Origin: Druceiella hillmani
Lineage: Eukaryota > Arthropoda > Insecta > Lepidoptera > Hepialidae
DNA length: 64,000 bases
NCBI GenBank assembly: GCA_039881145.1
Contig: JAYKKI010000015.1
Coordinates: 27,183,501-27,247,500, forward strand
Direction: 5' to 3'
Part shown: one piece after another, positions 36,034-47,616 of the stretch
How positions within the stretch are numbered: position 1 is the first letter of the stretch
Layout of the letters: each line of letters opens with the position of its first letter
Program-made: the position numbers and the translations under genes
Notes under the pieces: generated by a model
Databases searched by the model: none
The model's input: only the letters and a program-made list of their open reading frames with translations
Told to the model about the DNA's origin: nothing

Positions 36034-39000
36034 GTTAGTTAGATTTTTAATTAATAACGTCAAACTTAATATTCCAACATTAATTTATAATAAAAAAATA
36101 ATACTTTCGTCTTTTGATATTTTTATCAAAATGAATAATTTTATATCACATTTTTTATGTTAACTATGTTCTTTTGTTAATTATTTGAACATTTATTGTA
36201 ACGAAAAATAAAAACTTTATTTTTTGAAGAAACTGTTAAAATTGTTTTAACCTTAAATTATGTTTTTCAGGAATGATATTTTTCAATAATTATAGTTTTC
36301 ATGAAAAAAATTTAAAGAAAAATACGATTAAATGAAAATTCGAACATGCGGTAATAAGCTCATAGTGAAAAGATATTCACACTTAACTACTAAATACCTC
36401 TTAATTGCAGTGGTTCACCGTAATTATAAGGTAGTTACAATGGTTCAGTAGTTAAATATGAATGTCTCTCTTTTATCGTTAAGGACAATAAGATTTTTAT
36501 TATTATAAGTTTTGCATTACATGTAACAATTTTTAAAACGGTTTGCCAGTTCTAAGTATTTTTTTTCAGCACAAACAGTCAAAGTTGGGTGATGAAAATT
36601 ATGAATTATTAAGACGTAAATTTCTTTGGGGGAACCGTATTAGTTGTCGCTGTGTTTCAATTAATTCAAAAGGCGTATTACTCAGCTATATTTAACTATA
36701 AAAAAATTTATATTCACACTTACTTTGAAGTTATAGCCCCCAAAAGAGATCGACCCAGAGTAGTAATTTTCACAAATTTTAAAAAGTGTCTATACCTCGA
36801 AAACTAAGAGATCTTTATAAAAGTGAACTTTTGTCAGTAATCCAGTCATAATTTATTACCCCTTTTCGATTGGTCCATGACTTACGGGACGCCTGTATAT
36901 TGATAATTTAAGCGTCTAGTAATAAAGCTGCATAAATGGAACAGTGTCTAATGGTTTATCCTTGAAATTGCAGTTCAAAATTTAAATTTCAAGGATAAAT
37001 AAAACATCACTTTTTTTTCAACTGTGCCATGTAGATTATCAACTGAAAGGTAATAACTTACAAAATGAAATTCAGACAATTCTTCTACAAAAATAATGTT
37101 ACTTGCTGTATTTATTGCTTTTTTCTGTTATTTTACGTACTCGTATATTTTCTATAAAGAAGGTAAAATTTCTGTATTGTTTTTTTTCTTCCTTTTGCTT
37201 GCTACACTTATTTTTTTGTTAAAACTTACAAAATGAAGTACAGACAATTCCGGTACAAAAATAATGTAACTTGCTGTATTTACTGCTGTATTTTCTATTA
37301 TTGTACGTACTCGTATATTTCCTATAAAGAAAATTTCTGTATTGTTTTTTTTCTTCTTTTGGCATTTTATATTTAATTTCAGTTAATACTCGTAATTGTT
37401 CACAATTAAATGAACCTACGTGATGTAGTATTATTTCTACTTTCTTTAAGTTCTTTACCACGACCTAGGTTTCGTTGTATTACAACATCTTCAGGTGGGC
37501 TATTAGCATTTTTTATTAGATGTTGTAATACAATGAAACCTAGGTCGTGGTAAAGAACTTAAAGAAAGTGGAAATAATACTACATCACGTAGTTTTATTT
37601 AATTGTGAATAATGAATTTCTACAAAATTAACGCCAAATATATTCAATACTCGTAATTGTAACAACAATTTTATAAACTTAAATCAATTTAGTTTCAATA
37701 CAAGAGGGCGGATGAAAGTACCAAACGAAATCAAGAATATTAATTAGACAAATCAAAAATAAGAAAAGCCTTTTTATATTATATTCTAGGACAATACAGA
37801 ATTGAGCCGTTGACAGCAGATACATTCGATGGAGCCCTTAAGGTAATGACAATTTCACGTGCAATAAATTACTAGAATTTACAACATATAGACATGTCTA
37901 ATATAATAATGGGGTTAGATTTAGAAAAGTGCTACCTAAATCCGGAGGAGCGGAGGATAAGGTGGGTTTTTGCCGGTAATCATTTCACCAACCTGAAGAT
38001 GTAAAATTTTTGAGAATATTAATGTTTATACTTTATACTCACTATTAACCTTTTGGAACTCGATGACAAGTGAAAATAATGTTTTTGAGGATTTCACGAA
38101 TTTCTTTGTTATTAAATAAAATAACAAAAAGCAACTATCACTAAAAAATATTTAGATATATAAACATGTAAAACGAAACACTACACCGCTATTTTTTTGA
38201 ATGACAGATTGGGTTGCTACCCATATTCTAAAATATATTATTATTCATTAAAAATAAACGCACTTTATGTTTCTTAACGGCATGGGTCTATTCGGCTTTA
38301 TCCGGACCGGGAAGGGGTTTTCAATTTTTAGGTCGGTGTTTTTTTATTTAATTATAAATTCATGTCTATATTTACAATTCCTTTTACTCATTTCAGATTT
38401 CACTTTTTCTGGGCTTGTATTTTATTAATTACATAATCGTGTTTAAAATTAAAATATTTTTAACTTATTTCAACTTTTACGTTTTTCGGGTTTCTTATAT
38501 TTTTATTTAACTGTTTGTATTCAAAATTCCTTTCATTCACTTCAGATTTTACATTTTTCGGGTTTGTCTTTTGTTAACTATATAATCGTGTTTATATCTA
38601 AAATACCTTTAACTTATTTCAAATTTTAGGTTTTTCGGGTTTGAAAAAAGACATATTTTTTAACTTAATTATAAATTCGTCTTTACATGTACAATTATTT
38701 TTACTTACTTCGGATTTTAGGTTTTTGGGATTGTTTTGTCGAATTATTAATTCGTGTGTTGTATGCTATGTAGTGTTGCGTTGCGATTCGTTATTGAGGG
38801 CAATATTTTATAATACAAAACATTGTTACCAAATACGTTTAAATTTCTTTTTTAACAAATTACGCGTCTCTGCGAGTAAGAGTCTGTACTAGAAGGGAAC
38901 ACTCCCACCCACACATTTTGCTCACCCGCTACCCCGCTGATCTCGGGTAGCATGTTTTTAAATTTTTACCGAATGGTGTTTATTTAATAAATAAAAATTC

Positions 39001-42000
39001 ACTAAATGTTTCAATAATATGTTATTATTTTAATATAGATAATCTACAGTAAATGTAAAAATCATGTAATTTTTTTTACATTATAATCCTTCAAGGGATC
39101 GGTTGATTTATTAAAATATTAATTTTTACCAATGCTGACTGATATTCAAAGTGTAGGTTGCACAACATGCCCTTAAGCCAGTGATTGCAAACATCTATAA
39201 ATTTCATTATATCGTTTCTCTGAATTTTAACATATATTTTATTTAAAAATTACAACAAATTTTAATAAAACATTTTTCCTTCAATTCACAATTTTTTTAT
39301 TTTGAAAATTTGGTAACAATGACATTTGTCTTGAAACATTCGATTTTTTCGGCTCCAGTAATTTTAGACTTTGTAGTTTTCAAATTCGTCTGCAATAATG
39401 AAATAATTTGTAACATATTTAATCATAGTTTTTTACACGTATTTTGGAATTAAAAACAAACACAAATTTTACTATTTGGAAAAAATTTAAAACATAATTT
39501 TAATATTTTTAGAGTATTTTCAGTTTCTCTTTACGAGGGTAATTTTTTTTAATTTGCGTTGTAAAAATCATGCTATAGGATTAGCATACTGCTCATTAAT
39601 TTTATAATAAATTACAATTTATGTAAAATTTTAATAGTATAAAGGTCGATAGTCTAAATTATTTGCTATTTTTTAAGGTTATAGAAATTGGATTTTGTCT
39701 GGACGAAGCGCTTTCCATAGGCTCCGAAGTTAATAAAAATCCACAAGCGGCCGGAGAGCTTTTGAAATTGAGCGCTGACGCCGCTTTAGATGGCGTTTCA
39801 GTGGTCGCAGTGCATAAAGAAACTGGTCAGGTTGCAGCTGTATTATTCAATAAAATACAGGTTAAAATTTAACTTAATCGTACTGTAATATACCTAGAGA
39901 AATATATTATTATTAATGGCAATTATCTCACCATAAAAATACGACCTACCTCCATTCATATTTAAGTTACGCTTCAAAGACCGATGATTATTACGATTTG
40001 TCTAAATATCTACGAATGAATCAAAGACAGGTTGAAATTTATTAAAATACTGATCAAAATTTGTCCTATATCGTCCTCACTAGTGTATTAATTTCCAAAT
40101 TCAAAGCAAACCAAATTAATCAAATTTATTTCAGTAAGAAAATCATTGTCATTTTCGACATCGAATAAATTTAATATTTTGGTTTATCACAAAATAATTC
40201 TTAAACTATTAAAGAATAAGCAAGTATATAATTTGACACAAATAAATTAATTGATATTGTACTCGGAAAAAAAAAGTTGGGCTGTTCTATTTCCACGTAA
40301 ATTTTATGACCTGCAAAAGTATTTTAGGGTTAATATGTAGATCATATTAGTACTTTCTACATTTTGTATAGTCAACACTCGCGATTTATACAATAATTTG
40401 GTGTAGTTAATATCAAACTATCATAATAATCAGGCCAGTTAACGGATGTGGAGTCTTAAAAACTAAATGGAATATCAATGAGAATGTTTCGTAAAGCAAA
40501 TTTTATAAAGAAATAATTGTAGATTTTATAATAATTATTTTTGAACACATTTGTAATTTTGGTACACTCAGGAACGCCAGAAAAAGAGTACGGACGTACC
40601 ATATTTTGAATACTTCGCTAACGAACGCTGTACGCAAGAAGAGGCTCGTTCTTTGATTCGATTCATGGCGAAAGTCGATGCGACCCACGATCTTTTTGAA
40701 AAGTAAGTTATCATGTAAATTGAAAATTTATGTATAAAATAATGGCAAAATTGCAATATTTTCTTTAAATTCGGCACTGACTCTACAATTCCTTACTTTA
40801 GATTCATTTACATTAATATTTTTTTATTCTAAAATTAGCTTAAAATTTTAAATATCAAAACGCATTTGACAAATGATTTATAACCTAATAAGTGAATCAT
40901 ATTTTGGCTAATTTTATTAAGGCTAAATTCTCAGGGGAATCATATATGGGTGTTTATCCAGCAAATTTGATGAATTCCTTACAGCACATGACATTTGCAA
41001 ATCCGACGCTGATTTGCAAATGTCATATTTTGCATAAGTGCGTATTTATACAGATAATCTTTGAGTTATGGTCTCAGAGTTTTCATAATTCTATTAGTAA
41101 ATAATATTTTTAAAAATAGCATGGAAAAAGAAAGTCGAACACTAAAATTCGATTAAAAACCGCCGACAACACAATTTTGTCCTTCGTTAAATCATATCTA
41201 GAAACGTTCGCATTTAAAATACAAAATTACTGACGTAAAATTAAATTAATTTTGACAAATATATAATAAAAAATATTGTTTATTTGAATCTAACCTTTTC
41301 TAATTTAATTACTTCCTAAAATATAATTAAAGAAGCAAAAACACAAGCACGGAGAAACGAACGCAAACTTCTGTCGTGTTAAATTAAATTAGTTAATATA
41401 ATTTTAATTTTTTAACTTTCAAATTTTTTATTTAGGCTTTATTAACAAATTTATGGCTGCGGTTTAGTTTGCATGAACTTCAAAGTTCTTATGTGATTTA
41501 AGTAAAAATATACAGAACATTTAAAATTACTTTCTATGGACTTAATACCACATTTATGCGATATGTTTTTGCTTTAGGGGTCAAAAACTTTATAATATCG
41601 AAAACGCCGTTAAATCCGTGGATAAATTTTTAATCACATACAAATAGCAGATAGATAGACAAACATTTCAAAAGCGATTGATTTCTTCTTTTTAATATAT
41701 TTTAATGTACAAACAGTTTTAACTTTACTATTATACTATTTGCATAAATTAAAACTGCAAGCTTGGTTTATTTTCAAGGATACTCAATTAAATATTAAAT
41801 ATTTAATACAAGTAAAATAAAAAGAATATATCTCAGGTAGAGACTGCAACTTCTTCGATTAATACAAAAACTTCTTCAATTTCTGTAGTAATTTTAATTT
41901 ATGCATAAATTAAGATAAATTTTTAAGTGTTTGAATAAATAGAAATTTTAATATTAAATCAAAACTTTGCCTCAAACTGTTCCACCAAATCGCCCGTTAT

Positions 42001-42434
42001 GTGATAAATCTATAAATACTCAGCAATGATTAATTTTAATAATTGTTTATTTCAGATATAACGTAGACTGCCTTTTGGAGTTTATGTTTTTAGCCACCCT
42101 CAGGGAACATAGACAGAAAGGCCTTGCAACTACACTCTTCGAAACTTCGATAAAACTTGCTAAATCGTTGCGCGAACAGCCTGTCTTTCCACTAGTCGTT
42201 AACTATAATGGTGAAGAAATGTCGAATTTAGATAAATTAAATAACACTAAAGTTCCTAAAATAACGTCAGCTATCTTGACTTCTTACATTTCACAGAAAA
42301 TAGCTACGCGTCTTGGCTTCGATTGCGTTGCCAAAGTTCCATACACTATGTTTGTTCATAACGGAAAGACATATGCTGACCGCATAGGTCCTAAGAGTCC
42401 CGAGTCCTGGTTAGTCGCTAAGAAATTGGATTGA
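36003..42434 (+). CDS. Arylalkylamine N-acetyltransferase-like protein (GNAT family), five exons
   Basis: Predicted cytosolic acetyl-CoA-dependent N-acetyltransferase of the insect AANAT-like group, which acetylates dopamine, serotonin, tryptamine or related amines in sclerotisation, pigmentation and amine inactivation. Exons are 36003-36033, 37790-37842, 39678-39860, 40572-40702 and 42056-42434. Phases agree and the total is 777 bases, 258 residues plus TGA, a normal family length. Visible features are an N-terminal YRIEPLTADTFDGAL, then GFCLDEALSIG, the counterpart of the family's 'FFxDEPL' with its catalytic Glu (Ala here replaces Pro). The acetyl-CoA pyrophosphate loop is REHRQKGLA inside the strand-helix block LEFMFLATL...ATTLFETSIKLA, and the C-terminal part is GFDCVAKVPY. 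Exon 1 is inferred. No disruption is seen. Which amine it uses cannot be told from sequence. Confidence 0.87.
36955..36999. repeat. Palindrome, 15-bp arms, 15-nt loop
   Basis: tttatccttgaaatt and its exact reverse complement, in the first acetyltransferase intron. Confidence 0.9.
37055..37365. repeat. 168-bp tandem duplication
   Basis: aacttacaaaatgaa at 37055 recurs at 37223, and about 145 bases of each copy match closely (ttgctgtattta, acgtactcgtatatttt, tctgtattgttttttttctt). It lies directly before the foldback in the same intron. Confidence 0.9.
37395..37613. repeat. Long foldback, 96-bp arms around a 27-nt loop
   Basis: Arm 37395-37490 is nearly the exact reverse complement of 37518-37613, with only a few mismatches (for example aacgaaacc against aatgaaacc) and small length differences. 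The 15-mer aatactcgtaattgt occurs at both edges (37385-37399 and 37646-37660) in direct orientation, as a target duplication or older repeat would. Wholly intronic. Confidence 0.92.
37457..37500 (-). ncRNA. Hammerhead ribozyme-like motif (type I, minimal stem III)
   Basis: On the minus strand, 5' to 3': stem I strand CCAC (37498-37495), core CUGAAGA (37494-37488), one extra U, stem II GUUGU-AAU-ACAAC (37486-37474), core GAAA (37473-37470), CC-UA-GG as a very short or dimerising stem III, then U and C of the GUC cleavage site (37462), then GUGG, which pairs with CCAC. All invariant positions of the hammerhead core are present. Minimal stem III and an extra base after CUGANGA occur in retroelement hammerheads as I know them. 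Activity is not shown, and the large foldback would compete with this fold. Confidence 0.6.
37790..37842 (+). CDS. Acetyltransferase exon 2
   Basis: Acceptor ttctag ends at 37789. Two bases complete a codon, then QYRIEPLTADTFDGALK is read up to the gtaatg donor. It resembles the first beta strand of insect AANATs ('YRIxPLTxDxFExxL'). Confidence 0.75.
38330..38770 (+). repeat. Degenerate tandem repeat, about 75-bp units
   Basis: Phrase acttatttcaaattttaggtttttcgggttt recurs in variant form at about 38395, 38467, 38540, 38615 and 38707, with related spacers (ataatcgtgttt, taattataaattc). Five to six units in acetyltransferase intron 2. A reported 83-codon ORF across it is an artefact. Confidence 0.75.
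39678..39860 (+). CDS. Acetyltransferase exon 3
   Basis: Acceptor ttttttaag ends at 39677; 61 codons in phase 0 read VIEIGFCLDEALSIGSEV, then LSADAALDGVSVVAVHKETG and AAVLFNKIQ. The start at 39663 suggested by an ATG lies in the intron. The donor gttaaa is weak. Confidence 0.85.
40572..40702 (+). CDS. Acetyltransferase exon 4
   Basis: Between cactcag and gtaagt. Reads ERQKKSTDVPYFEYFANERC, then EEARSLIRFMAKVDATHDLF and ends two bases into a Lys codon. It fits the 'F...V...H.LF' middle region of insect AANATs. Confidence 0.83.
41100..41400 (+). repeat. Dispersed repeat, copy 1 (intron 4 of acetyltransferase)
   Basis: Ordered similarity to 47200-47460: aagaaa-tcga-ca, aaaaaccgc-aacaa, tccttcgtta/tttattaagga, and acttctgtcgtgtt/actttcgtcgagtt. 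Diverged and non-coding. Confidence 0.4.
42056..42434 (+). CDS. Acetyltransferase last exon
   Basis: Acceptor tatttcag ends at 42055. Completes the Lys codon, then carries the acetyl-CoA binding block LEFMFLATLREHRQKGLATT and the C-terminal substrate-binding half, ending VAKKLD-TGA. Confidence 0.9.
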
Positions 42435-43051
42435 AGTAGTCAACTCGACTTAGATTTTTCTCTCCCTTTCAGCGCTATCTCAGATTTTAAAGTGGACAAT
42501 TTATGTTTTCTATACTCACTTCATTTCCTATGTGCAGTTGCTGGAGCAGAAGACGTCCATATTACCTCACCATATTGATCGATGCATCTAAATACTGTGT
42601 CCAGGTTCATTTCAACCTTAACGATACTAGCACGGTCTGCTTCGAACTACTACGCTTCTAATTCCTTTGAGTTACATTTGCGGCGTTTTATTTGATGCTC
42701 GATCGAAACTTCCATGCATCGTTCTAATACAACTTCTTTAGGTAGCCCCTAATAAGTAGTTTAAACATTAACATAATTCATATTCTTTTAAGTAAATTCT
42801 ATAAAGGAAATCTAAGTTGTGTCAATGCAATGAAAGGACAACCTAAAATACACTTTTTTCATTTCATTTTGTCGAGTGTTCTAGCTTTATCTTTTTTTTC
42901 TTTTTATCATTAGCTAGTTATCCATCCGGTTTCGCAGGGGTAAAAAGAGATGATTTCTTTAATTATAATTCGAAACTTTCAGTTATTTCTTCTTTACTTA
43001 TTACTTAGTAATTAAGTCGAGTTTAAATATATGTACAGCCTAATTGTATAG

Positions 43052-43057
43052 AATAAA
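43052..43057 (+). promoter_or_regulatory. Possible polyadenylation signal of the acetyltransferase gene
   Basis: First AATAAA after the stop at 42434, about 620 bases downstream. Plausible but unproven. Confidence 0.3.
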
Positions 43058-43403
43058 CAATTTTCTAAAAATATTACAGATTAATTAATCTGAATTTGTT
43101 GGTGTTGGAGCCTCAACTGTCCTTATTATGATATTAATAGGATATTTTAGGTCCAATAATACTTTATTTTGTATTTCCTTTGTTTTAAAATTTTCATTTT
43201 GAAGCATAAGGGCATCATATGATTGTCAAAGTATGTAGTACGCAATAATATTATTTGAAAAAAAACTTTGATCTATATGTGTAAAAGCCAAACATAGTTC
43301 ATTGTCGGTTCATTATGAAATCTCCAGACTAATGGAAAATGATTAACCGTAAACAATCATTATATGAAGAAGTGAATAAAACAAAGTGCAGCTATAGTCC
43401 TGG

Positions 43404-43435
43404 TTCCCCGCGCCAAACTTGCATGGGCAGCTAGT
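43404..43435 (+). mobile_element. Possible Helitron-like 3' end
   Basis: A GC-rich short hairpin-like segment (ccccgcgcc...gcatgggcag) is followed by CTAG and T, as at Helitron 3' termini in insects. The stem is imperfect and no 5' TC end was identified. Confidence 0.25.
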
Positions 43436-46400
43436 GTATGTTAAGCTTTATATTTATTTAGTACTTTGCCAAATAGTATGGGCGTGCTTACGCCCCATGG
43501 TAATAGGCCTTTGTTATTTCATAGTCATTAACTTCAGCATACATGAAATCTTTCAATTCAACTGTTTCCTGTCATAAATTTAACCATCAACAAAAATTAC
43601 GTCATTTTTGAACATTCTCATATGATTTGTTAATTGTATAAAAGTCTCAAAAGACCTCTTAACTACTGCAATTTATATCGCGTGTATTTTATATAAACGC
43701 ATACATAATTTTTTTTTTAATTTTACAAAATTTTTCACATATTTTCGTATTTTCATTAGTTGTACACATATTTTCATATCAGTAAATTTGCGTAAAAATG
43801 CTTATTATCAAACAACATTTCCGTTTGTTTTTTTTTTGTGTTATTCTTTGTGGTGTGTTGCTCATTGTTACTGTTATTGTTAAATACGTTAAAAAATAAA
43901 CATCAATAACTTCTATTGTTTTATTTATCCCTTTGGTTATAGACTTTAGTACAATGATGGTATTGAAATAAGTGCGTTTCGTTTAGAACTACATTTGTAT
44001 ACAAACGATATAAAGTATAAAAATAATACTTAAGAGAAATATCAATATGTAACATTAATATGAAGACATCTCTTTAATACAATTTTTTTTATTCATTTGG
44101 AAGCTAGTTCAATTTTTAAAATCTAGTTTAAATGGTCTCATGTAGATGTAAAAATTACTAGTAATAAAAGATGATGACTTGATCTTTGTTTAAATATAAA
44201 TACTACGCCAAAATTCAATTCATGTCTCGTTTTATAGCCCAAGAGTTCCGACGTTAATGAGATAACATTATTGTCACCGTGAAGTATGTCGGTTCGTCTG
44301 TCATAGACCTTTGGTTGTTGAACAGAAAAAGCTGTTTCTCCAAATTTTCACATTTTATGTATAGTTTCCCTAACTAAAAGTTTTATCTGAAATGTTGTTC
44401 ATTTTAATTCGGTTGACTCTCTCTACACGCGAAAATAGGGTTACAAAAATGTTTTCATAAGGGAAATAATTCAAAAAATGTTTGGAATAGAATACATTTT
44501 TTTCGTTTACAGATAAGCAAACTAGGAACCCACAAAAATTCAGGAATCGGTACATTCTGATTATTAGCTAATGGTATACAGATTGCAGATAGGCTATGTA
44601 TTATGTATATATGTTTTATGATTATTGAAATATTGTTAAAAACGTCCACGAAGCCGGAGAAAATGCCGCTTATCAAAGCGCTTTCGTCACGAATACTGAA
44701 AATCTATTTCAGGTATCTCCATATGGAAAATTTTCAAAGGATAAGTCATAGTAAATCTTTCAAGAATATTAAGTTTTACATTAATAATCGGAAGTAATTA
44801 ATTAAAGTTTAGTTTGATTCATAGATTATTTATTAGTATGGGTATAGTTTTTTGGTAGATTATGGAGGATATTGTAATGTTTGTATGGATTTATTTATCA
44901 ATTTTTTTTTAGTTCGTGGAATAGGAATAGTTTTATGTTGAAAAGTAGATAATAATAATAACGAATAATTTTAGCGTGATAATTAGCTTTTATACATTTT
45001 TATTCATAATGCTTTAATTAAAGTTTTTATAATTTTTTGTATAGTCATAGTTTTACATTTATTTGATTTCAAAGCCAAATTTTCAGTTGCAAGCTTCCAT
45101 AGAGAGTGATTTTAATGTAGCAACTATATTTTGCACGTTCGCGTTGCATAAACGATAAATAATGAAACGAAAATGGAGAAATGTTTATAGAAAAATACTT
45201 TAAAATTCACAAAAATATAGCTATCTACCAAAAATCTAATATATTTATGTCTCGTACTTATTCATACCTTTACATTGATAAATATTATTTTGACTCTTAT
45301 GATATTGCGCAGTAGCAATACATCAATGATCCCATTTCAATTCCTTGTTCTCAATTTAAAAATGAAGGCAATTAAGTTTCGTATGATAGCCCGAGTCTCT
45401 GTATTCCTCATTAAAGGGTGCATCTGTTTAAGCTCGATAACTTTTTTTCGAAGTGAGGCCAGTCAATGTTTTAGTTGGTCTTCTAACATTTCAAAGTTCT
45501 GCGAACAATAATAAAATCATCTTTTCAGCAAGTTTATTTAGGAGAGTAACTATTTTCGTTTCACATGTATTATTCACTATTCCATTGAATATAATACATG
45601 AGTAAGACCAGTCTTTTTCGTAAATTATATTACCAAATAAATAATCTTTATAACAATCCGCATATGGTGATTGATGTTGGGCAAGTAAAGAAAACAATAA
45701 TAACGAACATACGACAAATCGGAAATCGAAAATCGAAAAGGTTTGTCTGATCCTATACAATGCAACTCGACATGGCAATGCTGATTCAACAGATGTTTCT
45801 CGTTCTGACCAAAAAAGATATTCAGTAACACTATAAATTCAATAAAACAAGCATATATACTTAAAAGTAGCGAAATAATTATGTATCACATGAAATAAAA
45901 TTTTGTCACTAGTGTTTTAACGCAAATATTAATCTAAGTCAGAGGAGTTGCAATATTTTATTTAGATTACACACACACAACTACTGATAAACTTTTTAGT
46001 AATATTGTAATAGTGGACGTAATAACTCACAGTATATATTTCCTATGTGATCATACCTATGCGCGAACTAAAAAAAATAAGAGTAAATTAAAAGAAATTC
46101 AATCCGTAAAAATACTTCAAAGTTTTTAATTCACAGTACTATAAAACAGTATTTATTTCATTAGTTTAACTGAAAGAGTTTTTGAATAAAATTATTTTTA
46201 AAACTACCCATACTATACGTACGCCAGAGCGTACATGTAGTTAGTTATCTCCAGTACGTGTAAAGATCAGAGGCTGAATATGTGTAAATGGTAATGTTAT
46301 TACTCAGAAATATCATAACTCAAGTTGTCTTCAAAATATCTTTCTGAGGACCCTGAGAGTGAGCTAGAATTTTGTGAAATTAAATAAACCGTTCATTGCG

Positions 46401-47199
46401 TGGTGCATAAACATTTACTTTTTTGGTAAATAAAACCATAAGTAGTCAACATTGCTTTACTTCCGATGTGTATTGTTCCTTATTCAAATATAAAGAGCAC
46501 CGGCTAATTACGTTTTCGGGAAAATACTGCACGTCAATTGGAGCTTAATATTTAAAAAATGAAGCTTAAAAGTTGAAAATGAAAAATGCAATATTTATTT
46601 CTTTTTAAAAGATATTTCTAATAAAGCTCTACTCGATGGGAAGCGCCAAACAAATTATTTGGACTTCTACTTTACATGTTTTGAAATAACTGTATTTACC
46701 TAATAAAATTATTTTAAAATATTTTGTTATATTTTAATTATGATCTTTGTAGGAAGAATTTGCTTGAAATACTTAATACACGTAGGGCTTAAACTATAGA
46801 AAATGAGGTTGAGACCGATGATTGGTACAATAATACAATAAAACGAAATGATTTCCTTTATACAGAAATAAACATTTAAAGAGAATTAGGTGTACTTACT
46901 AGCGTTCAGTAAAAGTGAAAATTTTGGCAACTAATAGCATTATTTGGTATCGTGTTTGCGGTAAATTTTGGAAAGAAAAATTAAGAAAGAAGTAAAATAA
47001 ATAAGACATGTAAATGTGATGTATAAATTCATGAAAATATGCTCAGTTCATCCGTAAATGCTTTGCAATTACATACAAAATACACCACATAATACATTTC
47101 TCTCAAAAGAAAATGTACGTCTTAATTACGAACGTGAACCTTACATAGTAAACGCGAACGCGAAAGAGAGGAAGTTTTATTTAAATTCTATTAATAAAT

Positions 47200-47460
47200 A
47201 ATATCTTTAAAAAAGTAACGTAATAAAAGAAACTCGAGCAGTGAGATTCGGACAAAAACCGCAAACAACCTTTTTTTTATTAAGGAATCTATATATGTAT
47301 CCACTTAATACATATAACTACTGACTGAAAACTGAATAAATTTTTAAAATTGTGTAACAAGAAAATCTTTTTGATCCGAATTCAATAAGGAAACATTGCT
47401 TCTTAAAATAATGTAAAGAAAAAAAAAAGGTCAGACTTTCGTCGAGTTTAATAATTAATC
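47200..47460 (+). repeat. Dispersed repeat, copy 2
   Basis: Partner of 41100-41400, same orientation. Followed by a GC-richer tail (47510-47630) absent from the partner. Confidence 0.4.
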
Positions 47461-47595
47461 CAATAACTCACCGAGCAGAGAGACGAAATAATTATAGACT
47501 TATTAACGCAGCTTCTCCCGTTCGGTCGCATTCGAAGTATACCTGAAGCCGAATCGTTTGGCCATGCTCATCCTACCGCTGCGCATACCCGAAGC

Positions 47596-47616
47596 GCGTC
47601 ACGCTTGGCGTGACGC
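47596..47616. repeat. GC-rich palindrome, 9-bp arms, 3-nt loop
   Basis: gcgtcacgc-ttg-gcgtgacgc, at the end of an unusually GC-rich block. Confidence 0.9.

Noticed and set aside
37219..37461. 80-codon minus-strand ORF beside the ribozyme
   Set aside because: Runs through the tandem duplication and foldback; basic low-complexity translation with no family features.
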